Source: Siphonodentalium dalli
Lineage: Eukaryota; Mollusca; Scaphopoda; Gadilida; Siphonodentaliidae
Reading direction: 5' to 3'
Length of the DNA: 64,000 nt
NCBI GenBank assembly: GCA_032622095.1
Contig: CP136069.1
Location: 169,626,394-169,690,393 of the forward strand
Each line of letters begins with the position of its first letter. Position 1 is the stretch's first letter. The notes under the pieces were generated by a model that did not search any database, had not been told where the DNA came from, and saw nothing but the letters and a program-made list of their open reading frames with translations. Positions 25,601 to 40,600 of this stretch are shown here, one piece after another. A program made the translations under genes and the position numbers.

Positions 25601-28600
25601 AAACTAAGACCCATAATTCCTGAAAAAAAATTCGGACAAACCAGGTTTTCGAACTCGTCAAAGATATTGTTGCAATAGACTCATATACCAAATATTGTTT
25701 AAATCGGTTAATATTTCATCGAGTTATCGCGCTAACAGTGATAAAATTGCTAAAAATAGACAAACTAAGACCCATAACTCTGCGAAAAAAATTCGAACAA
25801 ACCTGGTTTTGGAACTCGTTCGAGATATTGTTGCAGGAGACTCATATACCAAATATTGTTGAAATCGGTTTAATATTTCATCGAGTTATCGCGCTATCGG
25901 TGATAAAATTGCTAAAAATAGACAAACTAAGACCCATAAATCCGCGAAAAAATTTGGACAAACCTGGTTTTCGAACTCGTCCGAGATATTGTTGCAGGAG
26001 ACTCATATACCAAATATTGTTGAAATTGGTTAATATTTGCGTGAGTTATCGGTGAAAAACTTAACTAACGAGAGGCCGATCACGATCGGCAGATGTTAAC
26101 GCATCCCTTGGCGATATAAATTTACTATGATCGGATAAATGAGAGTTTTGGTGTTGAATTATAGAGTATACTGTTTATGTACTATTATAGACAAATTTAC
26201 ATCACACAAATTATTGGAATTTATGGGTCACTGGCATTTATATAAGAGAATACACTCTTACAGGATCGGTAATGCTAAACCACCACAACCTAATTGTGTT
26301 AGTTTTTTCAAATTGGTTTAACTTAAAAAAAATTGTTTTTAATTATTTAAAAAAAAGATTGGGAACCTTTTTATCAAAGTGTATCATAATCATCAATATC
26401 TAAATGAAAACCAATGAAAGAGTCACTGACATTTTTTTTATTATTATTATTATAAAACATAAAAATACAAAAAATAAAATTATTTTTTTCAAATTTGTTT
26501 TCGAAAAAGGGTCATAACTCCTTTAAATAAATTGGATCGAAACCATATTCAAACTCAAACTGTATTGTGGGCTGAGAAACTCATATACAAAATTTGGTTC
26601 CGATCAAATAGAAAATGTTAGAGTTATCGCATTATGCCTAAAGTGTACTTGCAGAGTACAAGAAAAATATATCAAACCTGGTGTGCCCCTTTAATATTTC
26701 AATTCACATTTACAAGTAATCAATTGAAATTAATGTCCAACAAATTTACTAAACACAATCACATTATTAATCTCCAATAGTAATGCTATTAAACAATGAA
26801 ACCAGATTATGCCTTTAAGATGGAATTTAAATAACCATGCATATAAAATATATAGTAGAAACATTCCATCTATGCTATCCCCAGCATATGGCCAGAGATA
26901 CTTTATAGAGTATAAAGTATATACAGAGATAGTATATGATATGGCCAACACATGCTAGTAGTTAATTATCTCAATGCAAGACAGAGAGACAATTCATGGC
27001 ATTGTAACTGGATACTAACTCTGTGTGAGAAGACAAATTCAAACCTGATTTATTAGATTCTATTTGGACAGTGCAACTGGGTATCTTTGATATATTTTAG
27101 CCATAAATAAAATAATCAAAAGACCATAACTCCATTAAAATATATCGGATCAAACCCATATTCGAACTCGACCTGTATTTTGAGTTGAGAAACTCACATA
27201 CAAAATTTGGTTCCTATCAGTTGAAAAATTGTAGATTTATCGAAACATGCATGATTTCTATGTCAAAGGGCCATAACTCCATTAAAAAATATTGGATCAA
27301 ACCCATATTTGAACTCGATATGTATTTTGGACTGAGCAACTCACATACTAAATTTGGTTATGGTCAGATGAATTTTTTTTTAATTATGGCAGAATGCATG
27401 AATTCTAAGTTGAAAAAGGGCCATAACTCCCTAAAAAAAACTCGGATCAAACCCATATTCGAACTCGATCTGTATTTTGGGCTGAGAAACCCATATACAA
27501 AATTTGGTTTCGATCGGATAGAAAATGTTTGAGTTATCGCATTACTCGTAAAGTGTCTACGGACAGACGGACAGACAGACGGACCAACGACGAGTGGTCA
27601 ATCCGGGCAACGACACTATGTTTACCATACTATGGTATGGGTAAACATAAAAACCATCTAAGATGTATAACTCTTGTAAAAAAGTTCGGACATGACCCAT
27701 TTTCTACAGGCAGTAAATAGTCATTGGGAGCAACTGCCATACCCAAATTTTTTTGAATCCGTTCACAAATGTCAAAGTTATAAGGCATTCTTTAGGTCCG
27801 CCCGCCCGCCGCCAACCGTCCCTCGCCAAACCATAAGTCGAGTTTTTGAAAAACTCGACTAAAAATTGTTAAGCCAATGCATTCTCTTATATATGCGAGG
27901 CGACCTATGGTCGACTCGGATATATAAGAGAATGCATTGGCACAGGGTAAAAAAATCCCGACTGGATTTGATATGGCGGGTCACATATACAGTGTCATTG
28001 TTTCTAGTTTTTACCTGGACCCATGTTGGTCTTGTGAAAATTCCACCACATGGTTGACTAGATCCTTTAACTGCAAGTTTGGAATTCTGTTATTTCTAAA
28101 ATCTTCCAGTAATCGACTCCTTCCTGTAACCTCTTTTGTGAAGCTTGCACTGAAAAGTTATGAAGTTAATTACAGTAATGCCCTAAATAATCGACTCCTT
28201 AACCACAGCAGAATTATGGGTAATTTTTCAGGATTTAGTCGGAAATATGGCTTCTTGCCATTCATCGGAAAGCTCTCAGTGAGACTGATGAATGGCAACA
28301 AGCCATATTTCCGACTAAATCCTGAAAAATTACACATAATTCTGCTGTGGTTAAGGAGTCGATTATTTAGGGCATTACTGTACAATGAGCATCAATATGA
28401 ATGGTTAGCAGGCCTCTGGTTCAGACTCGAGCAGTCCATAGCATTGGCCATCATCTCGATAATAAGAAACACACAATAATTGAGGAAATGGGATAGTCCA
28501 CAAAATAAATATATTTGTTAGTCTTCAATTTTTGATTATCACAAGTGTGTCCAACAGAGAAATGGACAGGGACGTGGTGACATGGAGTATGGGGAGGGGT

Positions 28601-31600
28601 GTGAAATCACCCCCCCCCCCCCCCGCTATCTTTGGTAAAAAAATATTACCAACAGTTGGAAATAGGTTGAATTAGTTCTTACATTTTCTAACCAGTATTT
28701 AGTGTGAAATTTGTTGTTTTTAGACCCAAAAGAGAAATATTTTCCTACTTTTTTGACTGAAATGACAATAAGTTATGTTGGAAAATTCCAACCCAAAAGG
28801 GTGGGGAAACGGGGTGAAATGGAATTCTCAGATTTTGAGCAGTTGGAAAATTTAAAGAATCCCTGCCCCCAAAATAGACCCTATAGCCACCTCCCTGAAA
28901 ATGGGTCATTAGACAATAGAAGTTATAATTTAGAAATTATCTGCTTGTTCCTCTTGGTGATAACACTGTCAAAATGAATCAAGAAAGGAGGATTCCGATA
29001 CTTTAACCTTTTCATGACGGGAGCTGCACTGATGCAGCATTAAAGACCATGTGCCAGTGCATTCTCTTATATATGCAAGTCTCCCATAGGGAGTACTGGT
29101 TGTCAAGGTAAATATTGTTAGGCAAATGCATTCTCTTATATATGTGAGGCTCCCTATGCATGTATAAGAGAATGCATTGCACAGGGTTTTCGCAAAATTT
29201 CAGGAAGCTTCAGTCATGGATGGGTTAAGGACTTACTGGAAGAAAAGTTTTTGAGTGAATTTCTTTTAAAATTGTATTATGTAGTGCTGACATACCTTCG
29301 TCCTGCCATATTCCTGTTAGGGAACAAGGCACTAGATCCACCAAACAGTCCATTAGCCGCACCCATGGAACCTGCCCTATATCTTGCTTCTGCCCCAGGA
29401 GCAGCTGATAACATCCTTCCCGTCGCACCCAAACCTGTAGCAAAAGAAACAGTCATAAAAACCCTGAGAACTTAATAGACTTGAGAAATAAATACACAGT
29501 GCATCTGAGTGTGTAGTGAAACTTCATCACAAAGAAACTGAATGTCAGTCACTGAACGATGTCACTGTTAAAACCAAGCCTTGAAATAGTGTGTCCGGCA
29601 TTTGCAGAATGATGCCCTTGAATCTCGATTGGACAAATGGGGAGTTGATTGACAGTCTCTATAAACCAGGGAACCTATGGCATTTTAATCAGCGATGTTC
29701 TCCGCGATGTTAGTTGCGACTATACACCGACACTTTGTTTGCATAAGTATACTTAGATGTTACTAGTACATGCTATTGCATATCATGCAGTGAATGTTGA
29801 ATGAAATTCAATATTATCAAATACTTAACTTGTTCCAAGTCCTGCAATTTGCAGGTGGGGCACACCTTTGTGATTGTTATCGACGCTCTGGAAGTTTGAT
29901 GAAATTTATAGTTTCCTTTTTTAGGAACCGGCGGCCATCCGTTGTGCATTCCTACTTTTATATTGTTTGTATGTTTGGCTATTCATAACACTGAAATTAA
30001 TCGCAACATTCGTTCTAATGAACTCACAAATATTATAATCATAAGCTCATAACATCTTCGAGAACTGTGCTGGACTGCTGGTATTCAATACACTGTGTTC
30101 ATTGGTCATTAACAATTGTTTATGATGCACTTTATTGACGTAAAAATTACATCGGCCGATGCCTCAAACAACCAGCGACAGTGCAGTTAATCAGCACACA
30201 GCCAATAGGCCATATTACGGAATACTTCCTCTGATGTTATTAGGTACGATTAATCGATTATAGTCGTTTATTGACGACTGAATATCGATTATCAAAATAA
30301 ATAATCGTGGCACCTCTAGTTTTTAGTTCTTTTCCCTTCTGTTCAGTTTCTATATCCCCTAACTTGCAGAAGATAAAATGTATAATCGAGATGACTAATG
30401 GGTGAACATGACCAGTTCAACTGGGGAATTTCAATCTGATCCTAGGTCTCATGTTATCCATCCATTTAAATCTTTGACTGCCCAATTTGGGATGCATAAA
30501 ATAATCATTCTGAACCAAGACACAAAGAATATGAATTCTTCTGCACTTGTATTATCATTTTGTCTGTCGTCTGCTTATATATCCTGAACATCCCTCCAAA
30601 TGAGTTATAAACCATTCTAGTACACATTTATACTTGAATAGGAGAATTCATTTTGTAAAGAAAGGGTTATGTCGAATGTGTGTCACACATATTATCTATT
30701 CACTGATAATTGATTGCTTACCTAGAGCAAGGTTTGATGACGATCCCGACAATGAAGGAGGTGGAGTCAGTGACTGCCCTGGTGGCTGTACAAGGCCCAT
30801 AGGTCCGGCCGAGGAGACCGTCATGTTGGAAAGTCCGCCATAAAACTGATTCAGCGCTCCGAGAGGTCGTGGCTTATAATCCATCGAATCTCTTCTTTGT
30901 CCATTGAGACCTGAAATAGAAAAACATGTGTTGTTGTAGAACAATGAATTCAAGATTTTAGGGTCGAAACATATTGTGGTGGTTTCGATTCAAACCAAAT
31001 TTCATATCCTAAAACTGACTGACAGCCCTCAGGGATTTTTTCCTTCCTAACTACTCTTTGAGTGCCAAATACTAGTACAGGGCGGAATAGCAGTACAGGA
31101 TGGAACTTTCATTTGTGACATAGCTAGAGTTGCATATTAAATTTATAAAACGCTCCGCTCTGTAGTGTTATCCATGTACTGTTAATACAGTAGTATAGTA
31201 TGGATAAATGTATGTAAATGTTTCTCTGATCATGATAATAACTCTCCATTTCTTTCATTCTCAAACAGGAAATTGAAGATTAGTTCACAGCATTCCTCAG
31301 CAAACAAGAGATGGCACCAGTGGTGCTGGGATACCCCCATGGTATGGGCGAGATATCTGCTTGGACAGTGAAAAAAACCCCAACATTTTCATATAAACAA
31401 AGATAAATAACTGTAGATTGGAAAACACGAACAAAACGATTGAACACTCGGAACACTCAATAGACTGCCCGCATAGTAGTGAACATCCATACCAAATTTT
31501 ATTAACATTAGTCAACTGGTTATGGACGGACAAAAAACCCCAACATTTCCAGATAAACAATGCTGAATAGCTATAAAACGGAAAAAATTATTGAACACTC

Positions 31601-34600
31601 CATTTAATGTCCTCATAGCAGTGAACATCCTTACCAAATTTCATTGCGATTCGTCAAATGGTGGTGGAGATATCTGCTCGGACGAAGAAAAAAACAAAAC
31701 ATTTCCAGATAAACCAAGATGAATAACTCTAAAACAGAAAATCTGGAAAAAACGATTGAACACTCATAGTAGTGAACATCCATACCAAATTACATTCAGA
31801 TCTCCTCAACTGGTGAGATATCTGCCCAGATGGATGGACGGATGGGCAGACAGATAAACAGAGGAATAAATGTCCAGACAGATGGACAATCCAGTATACC
31901 CCAATTTCCAATTTTGAAAGTAAACAGGTCTGATCACCGGCTGGGAATGTCTGGGGAATCTTGTATAATAATTGCAGCTCTTGTAGGAAGCCTTTAGCTA
32001 GATAAATAGTTTTATTTGGTGCGATGTATTGATACAAGAACCTGCAAACCAAATTTCAATCTGATAACCCATGGTTGAGATATACATGTATGAGCGGATG
32101 CATGTAATCTACTGTACCCACTTGACTGTGTAAGCCAGTGCATTCTCTTACATATGTGAGGCTTCCTATGGGAGACTCACATATATCAGAGAACACATTG
32201 GCACAGGGTTTTCGCAAAATTTCAGGAATCTCCATATTGGGTTATACATTTTACACGCTTTACAAATGCACAGACTATACATGTTAGACAGGGTTTAATC
32301 ACAATTTATTTCTATGTCCAACTTAACAACATTCACGACAACATGCTATACCATGAACTTTTCCTGATCATCATTCAGTGGCTAACATCTGGAGCTTGTC
32401 TACATTATCATAGAACAGATCCAGTCAGGACAGTAATATTAACGCGACATAACCAGGCAGCATCAACCTCATGGCTTTTAAGTTTTTAGCGATGTCCGCT
32501 TGAATAAGGAATAAGGAAATAATTATCGATGTGTTTAGCCCTGAAAAAGCATTCTTTTCATGCAAAATTGTTTCACTAGTTATCAGTGTTAACGGGATAT
32601 AAAATTATCTTTGTTTATCACTCCCTGTTGGTTTTATTACTAGTAATAGACAGAAACACAGGTGATGTAGGCATTAATCTGTGGATCAGGAGGGGGAATG
32701 TGTCTCATGGGAAATTTGAATGAGGGGAAAAGTACTAAACAGGACCCGCTACCCCAATAGCAGAAACCCTGTATAAGCAGAAATTATTAAGAGGCAAAAT
32801 ATCCAAAATCTCAGCCGTTTCAACAGAAATGAAATGAGACTATCAAAATTTTCTTCAGGGTAGGGAAAGGATGATTCACAGTCATCATACAAATGTACAT
32901 GTTGAAGATACAAAAGAAAATCATATGGAGAATGTTTTACTGTACCAAGATTTTCAGGCCTAAAAAAACCCCCAAAATTGACACAGAGAAATACAACACA
33001 AATCTCTAAGAGTTGTAATATACAAATAAAATAATAAAATAAGTAAACCATAAATATATACATATTAGTAGTTCTAAGCATGTGCTATAATGGTAACTGA
33101 AATGGAATTATAAGGAATAAAATGTTTATGTTTTAGTTTGTTTCTCTGCCCGCTGTCTGCTTATATTATCATATCCCTACAAAGAAAGAATAACCCATTC
33201 CAATACATAGTTAGAACTGAATGGGTAGAACAAATTGAAACCAGGCATGCCCATGTAATACTAGAGACACCCCATCAGAATGGAAGACTTATAACTTACC
33301 CTGGAAGAATGAACAAGATACTGGTCTGTTGGGTAGGGTTAAGAAAGGTGTGATCATGTCCAAGATTACTCAGGAAATGCTACCTTGGAGGGGGGAATGA
33401 CACATAGAAACACCACATGCAAAGCTGTTCTAATATTAAACTACACAGAGATGAAATGGGATATAACCCAAACTGATAGTGCTATGCTATATGTATGCTC
33501 TTCTTTTAAAAATTTACTAAAAATATTTTTGTGAAGAAATCAACTGAATTTTGACACATTTTGATGCAATTTTAGCACCATAGTTGTGTTTAACCCTTTA
33601 CCCAACAAACCGGCCAAAACCGGCCAAATAAAGCTTCAACAGCCTAAAATATCTTCGGTCTGTCTCAATAGAACCATACAAATATGGATATCATTGGAAC
33701 CGGCTCCTTGACCACATTGTGATAGTTACAGTTATGCCCTGTGCCAATGCATTCTCTTATATATGCGAGTCGACCATAGGTCGCCTCGCATATATAAGAG
33801 AATGCATTGGCTTAAAAAAAAAACTTTTTACCATTTTTTCTTATATTCTTTAACAATTTTATAATTTTTAATGTGTTAAGCCAATGCATTCTCTTATATA
33901 TGCGAGGCGACCTATGGTCGACTCGCATATATAAGAGAATGCATTGGCACAGGGCCGTTCTGTTGGGTAAAGGGTTAAGTAATGATATTGATCTGTTGAC
34001 ATGGGCAGAGAACTCTCTGGGAAAACTTATATCAACATACGTCATCACTCAAGATTCGATATGTCAAATACAATAATTTACGCTTACACTAAATATCACC
34101 GAAGATGATTTACTCAGTATTACAGGGTTGAACCTTTTCTTTGAACCCATAAGTTCAAGTTTTTATAACCACAGTACTCTCCAATACTGTATACACCTGT
34201 CAGTACTGAGCCCCTAATCTCTACCAGAGCGCACCAGTCATACTTCCTTTCTGGCTGGGTACAATTTCCAACCAAAATGGTGAAAACCGATCGCCCCAAA
34301 GTCAAATTTCCTATGTGTTTAAACAGTTTTGAGAACAATTCCCACATTAAAAACTTAATGACAGAGTGGAGGATCAGAGTGGTAGTTCGTTGACAATTTT
34401 TGCAACCTACTAGTCAAAATTTCAGCAAATTAAAACTCTTGTGTTTGACTTGTCATGCGTGTTGTCAGGACATTGTCATCCATGTGCGTCTAGACTTTTG
34501 TGTTGATAAAATAATCGGAGAACCAAATCACACCATTTCGCAATATAGTTTTTTGGTTCTAGTGGGACTTTCTAAACTTAAGTTATGAAATCACACAAAT

Positions 34601-37600
34601 TTTGTTCGATATTTTGTGGGCTTAAAGGCGGCATTTTCCTCTGCTCACTTAGTATATATCTTAATATCGCGAAGTCGATTAAATGTGGGTAAAATGTCGC
34701 TCGTAGCAGCAGTCTTTCAGAATCATCAAGGGAGGTAAACCCTGCATGGAGTTTGCCGAGCCCCATTCTTGAGAATAAGCCCAGTCTAATTTTTTCTCCC
34801 CAAAAACCATGGGGTAGTCCTCAAAGACAGGCACACCCTGGGCTTACTGATGGGTGTATACAGTATATCCACTTCTTTAATGACAACAAATTTACAGCTA
34901 ATGTGACGATGTTGAAAATTAACACTTGGCATCATTCTAACCAAATTTTAAACATACACCATCTCCAGTAATGAAATTAGACATATTACAAAGAATAACA
35001 AGTCAACCTTCCTCCCATGCTTTCAGCCATCACACTATTAACACAAAATGCTCAGATTGCTGACTCTTAGAAATGACTCAGTTAAGAAACATGGTCCCCA
35101 ACTTTCTCACCCAAGTCTTCTTTTATCAGCCGCAATCACTTTGACTCATTGACTACACAAATAACTTGAGATTATTTATATACAGATAAAGGCCGAAAGA
35201 GTGACTTGTTATTCTTTGTGACAAAAGATGTCCAGGCCTGAGTTTAGTGTGCCTGTAAATTGCAGAATGAGGTCCCCAGAGGGTGAATTTAGTGATGCTA
35301 TCCCACATAGCGGGCTAGGTTCACTAAATTCACCCTCTGGAAACCTCATTCTGCAAGGCCTCATCTGCTATGGGAGACATAGACTCAGATTGAAGTTCCC
35401 AAATGGTGAATATTGTGATGTACACCCATAGGGAACCTCAATTATGCAATGTGTCGCCTGCCAATTTGGGGATATAGAGAAACTTAAAAAAGAAATTTGA
35501 TAAAGAAACTTTCAGAGAAGATGAGGCCTAAGCAGAGTGAGGTCCCCAGAGGGTTAATTTAGTGATGCTAGCCCACTATGCGCAAATTCCAGGCACACTA
35601 AACTCGGGCTTGAAGATGTCCCTACATTACCTCCAGCCAAACATTCATTTTTTTAAAAGTCCTGATGCTCGTCGACTCGACTTGTATTTCCATGTGTGAC
35701 TAGTGAAAATCTTAAAATTTAACGGTTTATATACGAACAGACATGTGAACGAAATAAGTAGGCCTTGAGCAGCATATAAATGGAGGAGAAGAAAGAAGAA
35801 GTGACTTCTCTATCTCTCAAACATACTTTTTATCATCATCTTGCTGCGACACTATCAATTTAGCTTACAACAAGAATGTCAGAACAATAACATATAAAAC
35901 TAAAATACTCAGGCGTATCCATAAACACTATTTATGACCACATAAATAGTTTACAGATTGTTGTTCCCCCCAATTCATTCGAGCTCAATGACGCCCAAAT
36001 TTTGTCAGCATTGCAGTATTTATATTTCGGAATTCTCCAAAATGTTCCGATTCTACTAGTAATTTATCAGAATACAATTATCGAGCAAGAAATCTAAATA
36101 AATAATTGAATAGAAAAGTCACCTGTAAAATGTTCAGTAATATGTCGCACATTTCAACTTTTCAGAAGTTGAGATACATTTCAATATGTGATTAACTGAG
36201 GCGCAATGTTCAAAGTCAATTTATAAAATATACATCTGAGTAAAATAGAAATAATATCTCATTGTTGCCAACGTGTTGAGGTTGACGACAGAGTTAGTAG
36301 TTTTCAGTGTAATACCTGAACCTATCGTACCAGGCGCGGTAGCTACGGCAGCTGCTGCGGCGGCCATACTGTTGATGCCACCACCACCGAAATTGTTCGG
36401 CTGAGGAGTTAAGCTCAGATTTGTGCTTATGGGTGTGAACAAACTCGTAGTCACTTGTGTATAACCCATACTGCTCGTCGGAGTGAAGCCTGTTAATAAA
36501 GGGTTAGTTAGTTGTCATGGAAACTGACAAACCTAAACACATTCCAAGTTATAGGCAAGAGCGGGTTATTGTTATTGATGTGAACAAATATGGTTATGAT
36601 GAGAATTATGTGTACAACCAATCGATTGGAAATGCTGTAAGCTGGCAACAGCAAGTTGATGTCATAGAAATATTTATATTCACTGAGCTGCTAAGGCCAA
36701 ACGCAGTTAATGTTTCGTTTCTCAAGCAACTTTCGTTGGCAGGTCGGTGTTTTTTTAGTTTTTGTTAACACATTGCACTCAAGCACTGAGTTAACATTCT
36801 TGCTAAACAATTACAAGTATCTCCATGAATTTCAGATACAACTTGGGATTATTTTATATCTAAATTATATGCAGCAAGTTCTTTTGGTGGAATATTAATC
36901 GTATTTATTTACAGGTGATTTGTTTGGTCATAAGAAAAACTAAATATTAACATTTTTGAGTTGTTAATTATAATGACCTGGCATCCTACTTGGGCAATAC
37001 ATTTCAGTGTCATAGAGGTTTTCTTTACAGGATTATCATAATATTGGAGATACAAATAACTGTTAACTATAGAATTAGTCCTTGGTGCAATAGCAAAACA
37101 TAAGGAAATGTTAAAGGTATCATTCACAGCTTGGAGAAGATTTTGTCAAAACTATTTTTTTTACTGGAATTGCAAAGAGGCATGCAGTGGGCTACAGGAA
37201 CATGCGGAAGTGCCTGAGAAACGATTTTTTAACTTGTGAGGCCTAAGCAAGACCGGCTTACACAATTAAAATGTATTGGAACTCCAAGTTTCCAATTAAA
37301 AAACACATTTCAATGAATTATATGCCTATTTCACTATTGGCGGTGTTCCATTTTGTAACTTGTAAACACAAGTGATACAAATCTAAAGTAGGCTAATTTT
37401 AATACCAAACAATCTAAATTTTCTATTTAAAAATAGTCTGTCATAGTTGGGTGTACCTTTAAAAAACATGAAAGTATACATGTATACTCATGAGCATTTT
37501 GTATATATTCACTAGCCGGTTCTACGTTACAGGCATATGAAGCATGCACATGTTAGTATTAATAATTAGTAATGATGAGAACAATTTTGTGTTATATTTG

Positions 37601-40600
37601 TCAACACAAGAATCAAACTTTAGACACCATGGCAAACTAAAATAGAGCGTCATATATCACTTCATTAGACAAGAAATACTATAAGAAATTACCAATAATA
37701 GACAGATTTGTTTTAACTATTTTAAAACTTTTTGATAAGAGGAGAAAAGATTGTTTCAAACACTATATAGTTTAGAAGGCTGAGAATAGACAAACTGCAG
37801 CATGGAATCAACACACATAAATTATTACTTTTCCCCCCACAAAGTGAAGAATTAACTACAGAAAAGTAAAGCTCCGTCTGAATACTAATTTCACCATACT
37901 ATATGGATTGGAATACTAATTTCTTCATGGTATATGGCATTGAAAACTAAGTTCTTCATGGTATATGACATTGAAAAATAATTTCTCCACAATACTTGGC
38001 ACAGGAAATGACCAGATATTTTAATATAACATTTGAGATACATGGTAACTCATCTCATAAGATTTCAGCTGGAGTTATCACTAAACACAATTCTATAGGA
38101 TATTTCCCATACAAAAGATATTTGTTACATTCTCAGAAGCCTAATAGCAAGATGCCAAGAGTGTCTAAATGGATACTTGCTAAAAAGTAAGGAAGTGAAC
38201 TGATAAGTCTTTGAAGATGCTTTTATAAAACTAAATTTTTGGGAAGCATATGCCATATATGCTAAACTTTAATGGCAAGTTAGAAATAAAACCATTACAA
38301 AAAGCAATGTTCTCAGGCACCACCTACGCTTTTAATTTTGAAGCATAGAAATTTATTTGTGTTTCTAAAATATCAATGCGAAATATGTTCATGACACCAC
38401 TATATTTACAATAATTATTCAATAACCTGGAACACATGAAGCAATAATTTCCTATTTCCACCTGTGATTCCTACAACATTATGTTTAATTTTTTTTTATC
38501 AATATATAAATAATTCCAACAGCATAGTAAACAATGTCAATGCTTAGCATTTGTAACACCTTTGTGACATCTCTGGAGTAGTGTGTTTCGCAGAATAAAA
38601 CGTTTTCCAATTCTTAGATATGATAGAGAAAAAATCTATTTTGGTGTTCAAAATTGCCGAGAACAGACTTTTATAAATAGCCTTAAATCAATGAATGCAA
38701 AAAGGCATATGTTAACATCTGAGGTAACTGAGGCAAACTTTTTTTTATCAAAATAGAGCCCTATAGAGTGAACATATTACCTTTCTACTTTTTACAGCCA
38801 GCTCCAAATTTATTTAATATAAACAGAGGCTGTATAATAGTATTGGTCTCTTATTAACAATGCATTCATTAATAAGTTAGAAATTAATAATGTCATTGAC
38901 AGTTATCTTAAAGACAAGTTGGTTTGTCGACTTATCACCGTCACATTTAACCCTTTCATGACTGGAGCATCCTGAAATTTTTCTAAAACCCTGTGCCAAT
39001 ACATTCTCTTATATATTCGAGTCTCCCACAGGGAGCCTTGCATATATAAGAGAATGCATGGAACTAACAACATTTACCTTGACCTTGTAAGCCAGCGCAT
39101 TATCTATTATATATTTTGGAAGATCTGTTTGTGTGTAATCGATGAACTCGAAAACGGGGAAAAATAGGCCTATTGATTTTCAGATCCGAGGTCAAATCTG
39201 TTTTTACGCTGTGTTACGGGACTTTCATTTGAGTTCGGTGCTTACAAATCGATTCGAAACAGCGCGAATAATTAAATGCCAGTCATAATAATGACACTGA
39301 GAATCTTTCGTGTTTCCTCTTTCCAACAATATATAATGCGTATGTATCCGTTTTAGTTATCTGCCTAAATTATCAAGAAGAAGTGGTACTATCTTCCATC
39401 AGGATAAAAACAATGCGTAACTTCTATGACGTCGTTAGAGGTCATAACGTTAGATCACGTTAACGCTTAACCGGCCGATGCATTTGACTGTTTCAGACGT
39501 CTTGGCGATATCTCGGGCACCGATGGTAATTTATCTTTACGATGAAACTTGATAATTAATGAGCGTGTGTATATGAGGCGCGTTTATATACTTGAGTGGA
39601 AATCAAATCGGGTTAAACTGGCGGATTTTTACGGACGAAATTTGATACATAGGGTATCTCGGTATCCGCTGGGCCGATTTCCACCATTTTTGGGGTGTTG
39701 GTGTTTGACCCCACCTGACCTTGATCTTCAAAATGGTCAATTCAAGGTCAAATCGGGTAAAACCGGATGGATTTCGACGGGTACTTTTGTTCGGGCACTG
39801 TTTTGGACGGGTCAAATCGTGACCCAACTTGACCTTGGCCTTCAAAATAGACAATTCAAGGTCAAAGCCCGGACGAAGTCGGGTCACCTTCTAGTCTTAT
39901 ATATGCGAGGCAGTGGAGGCTCCATATGGGAGACTCACATTTATAAGAGAATGCACTGGCACAGGATCCTTCATGATGCACCAGCCTGTCATGAGAGGGT
40001 AAAAAAGAAGCTCACTCTAGAAATTGGCTCAGTATATCCATTCACTTTTATTCTAGTTTTCAAATCAAAGCAGACCATCTAGTATGTTAATTGGAGCCAT
40101 ATCAATGAATATGATCACCAGTTAGGGCATCCAACAATCAGCGACAACCCCAATTCAATTTTCCAGGCTCATTATCAGTCACAACCAATTATCAAATTCT
40201 CATTACACACTTTCTGCTCTATGTATGTTTGATTATGGATTAATCAACATGTAAACTGCCGAGGATGTAGTGTAAGCATACTTCTTGCAAAGAAAATTAA
40301 GCTCCTTTTGACTAACATTAGGAGTTAGGACAACCAAATTTATATTCAATTCTGGTTAAAATTAGTTTTTTATTTAACTATAGATGTCTATCAAGGCAGG
40401 TAATCACCAACAAACTTTGTGTGCATGTAATTGTCTGCTAAGAGGTTACTGTAGATCCTACATACAAATGGATATACTGAATCAATTTTTTTTTTCAGAG
40501 GGACTGCAAACAAGACAACATGCATAACATAAGCTATCTCTTACCGAGTGAGTTTTGTGGCGTTGATGATTGACTGTTGGTTGAATAGACAACAGGCGGT

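Noticed and set aside
27937-28479. 180-codon plus-strand ORF
   Set aside because: It runs antisense through Pumilio exon 10 and a stop-free MITE palindrome. Not a gene.
29225-29443. Minus-strand ORF frame starting [10 protein letters not shown]
   Set aside because: It overlaps real exon 9 but in the wrong frame. The conserved Pumilio frame is the one giving [11 protein letters not shown].
36517-36768. 83-codon plus-strand ORF beginning METDKPKH
   Set aside because: No splice context, no repeat of codon pattern and no recognisable motif. Likely chance beside exon 7.
39549-40082. 177-codon plus-strand ORF
   Set aside because: It spans repeat M and a family B hairpin. Internal repetition is due to the DNA repeat and no protein feature is seen.
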